From the NCBI GenBank assembly GCA_902783445.1, contig CACZQX010000366.1:1-6798 (forward strand): a DNA stretch of 6,798 bases, read 5' to 3'. The translations under genes and the position numbers were made by a program. The notes below the pieces were generated by a model. The model ran no database searches, was not told the origin of the DNA, and saw nothing but the letters and a program-made list of their open reading frames with translations. This document shows, one piece after another, positions 6,504 through 6,798 of the stretch; the first letter of the stretch is position 1, and every line of letters begins with the position of its first letter. The stretch comes from an uncultured Lachnospiraceae bacterium. GTDB lineage: Bacteria > Bacillota > Clostridia > Lachnospirales > Lachnospiraceae.

Positions 6504-6532
6504 TTGAAGAAGGCGGCGAAATGTGGTAGAAT
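6504..6532 (+). promoter_or_regulatory. Sigma-A-type promoter with extended -10
   Basis: TTGAAG (6504-6509) and TAGAAT (6527-6532) are separated by exactly 17 bp, and TG at 6524-6525 adds the extended -10 element. This is the best promoter match in the window. It starts just after the GGDEF stop codon, and transcription should begin near 6539, reading through the hairpin block into the tRNA gene. Confidence 0.75.
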
Positions 6533-6536
6533 GGTT

Positions 6537-6608
6537 GAGTCGCGAGTAAAGCGACTCCGGCGAGGAGCCGGGTCGCAAGAAATCTTCCCACTTCGTGGGC
6601 CCCTTCTT
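6537..6608 (+). ncRNA. GC-rich three-hairpin leader or small RNA before tRNA-Thr
   Basis: Three hairpins follow one another: GAGTCGC/GCGACTC (6537-6543 with 6551-6557, loop GAGTAAA), CCGGC/GCCGG (6557-6561 with 6567-6571, loop GAGGA) and CCCAC/GTGGG (6587-6591 with 6595-6599, loop TTC). The last is flanked by AAGAA and TTCTT (6577-6581, 6604-6608). GTCGC at 6572-6576 can also pair with GCGAC at 6551-6555, extending the second hairpin to ten pairs with one bulged T and breaking the first. About 64% of bases 6537-6603 are G or C (43 of 67), in otherwise AT-rich surroundings. It may be a tRNA 5' leader, an independent small RNA, or a copy of a dispersed palindromic repeat. I recognise no named RNA family. 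Confidence 0.5.
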
Positions 6609-6617
6609 ACGATATTT

Positions 6618-6688
6618 GCTTCCATAGTTAAATGGTATAACAGGATACTCGTAATATTCAGTTAGCAGTTCGATTCTGCTTGGAAGCT
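6618..6688 (+). tRNA. tRNA-Thr, anticodon CGT
   Basis: A complete 71-base cloverleaf can be drawn. The acceptor stem GCTTCCA pairs perfectly with TGGAAGC (6681-6687), with discriminator T at 6688. The D-arm is GTTA/TAAC with loop AATGGTA. The anticodon stem GGATA/TATTC (one G-T pair) holds loop CTCGTAA, with anticodon CGT at 6650-6652, which reads ACG. The variable loop is AGTT, and the T-arm AGCAG/CTGCT holds TTCGATT. No CCA is encoded, so CCA addition is post-transcriptional. The short D-loop resembles that of many tRNA-Gly genes, but the anticodon and the GCTTCCA acceptor agree with threonine. The promoter at 6504-6532 is the likely source of its transcript. Confidence 0.93.
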
Positions 6689-6701
6689 TTTATAATCATT
6701 C

Positions 6702-6720
6702 TGATTAATACAATCATTTT
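6702..6720 (+). terminator. Weak candidate terminator after tRNA-Thr
   Basis: TGATT (6702-6706) and AATCA (6712-6716) can form a five-pair stem with loop AATAC, followed directly by TTTT. Only one of the pairs is G-C, so the structure is weak. An overlapping alternative hairpin (AATCA 6694-6698 with the same TGATT) competes with it. It is the only terminator-like element close to the tRNA end. Confidence 0.25.
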
Positions 6721-6771
6721 AGAGTCTATTTAATCAAAAAATACCAAGAATGAAACTAAATATGATAATTT

Positions 6772-6792
6772 AAGGCGAATATGTCGCTTTTT
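6772..6792 (+). terminator. Candidate intrinsic terminator at the window edge
   Basis: AAGGCGA (6772-6778) pairs with TCGCTTT (6784-6790), giving seven pairs including one G-T around loop ATATG. A run of five T's begins inside the stem and continues to 6792. The stem is short, and the T-run is interrupted by CGG soon after. It could end the tRNA transcript, or belong to a gene beyond the window. Confidence 0.35.
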
Positions 6793-6798
6793 CGGCAT

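Noticed and set aside
6354..6591. Two - strand ORFs over the end of the GGDEF gene and the hairpin block
   Set aside because: They lie opposite a well-supported coding gene, have no recognisable domain, and their low-complexity sequence follows from the + strand codons and palindromes.
6531..6668. Small + strand ORF starting ATG GTT GAG and ending inside the tRNA
   Set aside because: It runs through the hairpin block and most of the tRNA, has no ribosome binding site, and its codons are explained by RNA structure.
6688..6798. Integration (att) site or mobile element next to the tRNA
   Set aside because: No repeat of the tRNA 3' end and no integrase is seen within the 110 bases available.

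Overview
The window reads as a chromosomal core segment of a low-to-moderate GC Gram-positive anaerobe of class Clostridia, most likely a Lachnospiraceae-type organism. The reasons are the era-recO-glyS gene order, the single-chain dimeric glycyl-tRNA synthetase, the adjacent DUF1015 protein, the purine-rich AGGAG/GGGAG ribosome binding sites and the absence of an encoded CCA on the tRNA. This placement is inferred from gene content, not from a database search. All genes recognised here lie on the + strand.

Layout. Positions 1-831 hold the 3' part of era (ribosome-assembly GTPase; the P-loop end lies outside the window). recO (818-1582) overlaps the era stop and encodes the recombination mediator with a four-cysteine zinc site. 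A 186-bp gap (1583-1768) carries two possible extended -10 promoters, a four-segment set of complementary CCGA/TCGG blocks, and a 14-codon upstream ORF with three consecutive glycine codons, directly before glyS (1769-3157). After an 85-bp AT-rich gap comes a DUF1015 protein (3243-4478) with an ADGHHR motif like that of ParB/sulfiredoxin-fold free-serine kinases. A short gap with an 8-bp hairpin precedes a 650-residue cytosolic signalling protein (4548-6500). Its proposed order is a PAS-like domain, a degenerate GGDEF domain, a GAF-like domain and a catalytically complete GGDEF domain, so it should be a diguanylate cyclase.

The last 300 bp are non-coding. A good sigma-A promoter (TTGAAG, 17 bp, TGn-TAGAAT) reads into a GC-rich block of three hairpins with a mutually exclusive alternative fold, followed by a tRNA-Thr(CGT) at 6618-6688 and then AT-rich DNA with only weak terminator-like structures.

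Functionally this is mostly housekeeping: ribosome biogenesis (Era), DNA repair (RecO), tRNA charging (GlyS, tRNA-Thr) and probably serine metabolism (DUF1015). Serine is the precursor of glycine, so the DUF1015 gene beside glyS is suggestive only. The points most worth a second look are the Gly-codon leader ORF before glyS, the switch-like GC-rich RNA in front of tRNA-Thr, and the tandem dead/active GGDEF protein. I found no CRISPR array, insertion sequence, phage gene or obviously new multi-gene system.
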